DNA from: Sulfurovum sp.
Lineage (GTDB): Bacteria > Campylobacterota > Campylobacteria > Campylobacterales > Sulfurovaceae
DNA length: 6,570 nt
NCBI GenBank assembly: GCA_030626265.1
Contig: DAOUPF010000077.1
Span: 1-6,570 of the forward strand
Direction of reading: 5' to 3'
In this document: positions 5,815 to 6,570 of the stretch, one piece after another
Position numbering within the stretch: position 1 is the first letter of the stretch
Layout of the letters: every line of letters begins with the position of its first letter
Translations under genes and position numbers: made by a program
Notes under the pieces: model-generated
Databases searched by the model: none
Seen by the model: only the letters and a program-made list of their open reading frames with translations
Told to the model about the DNA's origin: nothing

Positions 5815-6570
5815 TTAGATAGGCAACACTCTAATCTCATTATCTAGCTTCTCTTTGAGGGTAGTTTCGATAGCAAATAGTGTACTAGTACTAGAACTTG
5901 CACAGCCACTACAAGCCCCTAGATATCGGATATAGATATCTATCTGTTTGCCATTTTCTTTAACGTCTAGTATCTCTATATTGCCTCCATCCATGATGAG
6001 AAACTGTCGGATATTGTCATCTATGGCTTTATTTATAGCTGCTATCTTTTTCTCTACATCCATCTCTCTAAATGGAGTATCTAGTACCTCTAGTTTGCTA
6101 AGTCTCTGCTCCTCCATCTCATCTCTAGATCTTTTTAGTATCTCCTCTAGATAGTCTAGCTTCTCTTTATCAAATCTTCCAGCCTTGGTATAGTTGGTTA
6201 TATCCTCTACACTCTGTATGTCATGTAGCACGATAGTATCTTTGATAGCTTTTAGGCTCATAGGTGAATCGTCGCTTACGGCTATCTCATCAGTACTAGG
6301 TTCTGCTTCATTGAAGTACTCTAGTGCGGCACATCTGACTGCATCTAGTGCCATAGATATAGTGTATGATATGGATTTTGGTAGTGCTTGAGAGCTTGGA
6401 TTGTCACGAAGAAAATACTCTAAGCCTTTGTATGTGACCTCCGCGGCTTTGTCTATAGTTTTGTTTCGGCATAGTAGAGCCATCATGTCATTGGCAGCTA
6501 TAGAAGCTGGTGAACCAAAAGATGTAAATCTACTCATGATAATGCCATCATCACTAGGATCTATTACCCA
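5815..6570 (-). CDS. NifU-family protein with intact Nfu domain and degenerate scaffold and ferredoxin domains (partial, 5' end missing)
   Basis: The frame stays open to the right edge, encoding WVIDPSDDGII before the first ATG at 6537-6535. These residues align with the interior of the NifU N-terminal scaffold domain, so that ATG is probably internal and the true start lies beyond 6570. Residues below are counted from that Met. Residues 1-75 resemble the second half of an IscU-type domain, 85-133 the central [2Fe-2S] domain of NifU (TNYTKAG at 114-120), and 160-240 the C-terminal Nfu domain, with MDGGNIEILDV (182-192) and CSGC (209-212). NifU proteins assemble and deliver Fe-S clusters. Here the scaffold FGCGSAIAS motif has become FGSPASIAA, and the CxC and CxxC ligands of the central domain are absent, so only the Nfu site looks able to hold a cluster. 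The frame is clean, which argues against a pseudogene. It converges on recJ. It may be a diverged Nfu-type carrier; its partner is unknown. Confidence 0.85.
   Translation of the reverse strand, partial: WVIDPSDDGIIMSRFTSFGSPASIAANDMMALLCRNKTIDKAAEVTYKGLEYFLRDNPSSQALPKSISYTISMALDAVRCAALEYFNEAEPSTDEIAVSDDSPMSLKAIKDTIVLHDIQSVEDITNYTKAGRFDKEKLDYLEEILKRSRDEMEEQRLSKLEVLDTPFREMDVEKKIAAINKAIDDNIRQFLIMDGGNIEILDVKENGKQIDIYIRYLGACSGCASSSTSTLFAIETTLKEKLDNEIRVLPI

Noticed and set aside
1..6570. Mobile element, CRISPR, RNA gene, toxin-antitoxin or defence-type system
   Set aside because: All sizeable genes are recognised housekeeping genes or a NifU-family protein, there are no long repeats, and the only non-coding stretch over 100 bp is the origin spacer.

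Overview
The window is ordinary-looking core chromosome from an AT-rich bacterium and covers the replication-origin neighbourhood. DnaA and the other proteins read like Campylobacterota (the former Epsilonproteobacteria). Examples are the DnaA stretches KIAIIEKKCE, INYIAT, GDNIREIEG and MKDHTAISH, a 355-residue sliding clamp, and the pyrG-recJ gene pair. I cannot name the genus.

Layout, left to right. A Shine-Dalgarno site and dnaA (10-1338, +) are followed by a 155-bp gene-free spacer (1339-1493) with the architecture of a chromosomal origin. The spacer holds a perfect DnaA box, two further TTCAC-core sites, a run of DnaA-trios and an all-A/T unwinding stretch that runs into the dnaN ribosome binding site. 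Then come dnaN (1494-2561, +), pyrG (2577-4220, +) and recJ (4213-5805, +). These three are packed tightly enough (15-bp gap, then 8-bp overlap) to be one transcription unit. A NifU-family gene (5815 to the right edge, -) converges on recJ with only 9 bp between the stop codons, and it runs off the window.

How the genes fit together. DnaA would bind the boxes and melt the A/T stretch, and DnaN clamps the replicase. PyrG makes CTP, needed for RNA and, via dCTP, for DNA. RecJ is a 5'-3' single-strand exonuclease for repair and recombination.

The two most notable points are the clean box-spacer-trio-A/T origin module, and the NifU-like protein. The latter keeps the NifU domain layout and the C-terminal CxxC, but has lost the visible cluster-ligand cysteines of the N-terminal scaffold domain and of the central [2Fe-2S] domain. 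The gene order dnaN-pyrG-recJ, where many relatives have gyrB after dnaN, is also unusual. I found no mobile element, CRISPR array, RNA gene or defence-type system.
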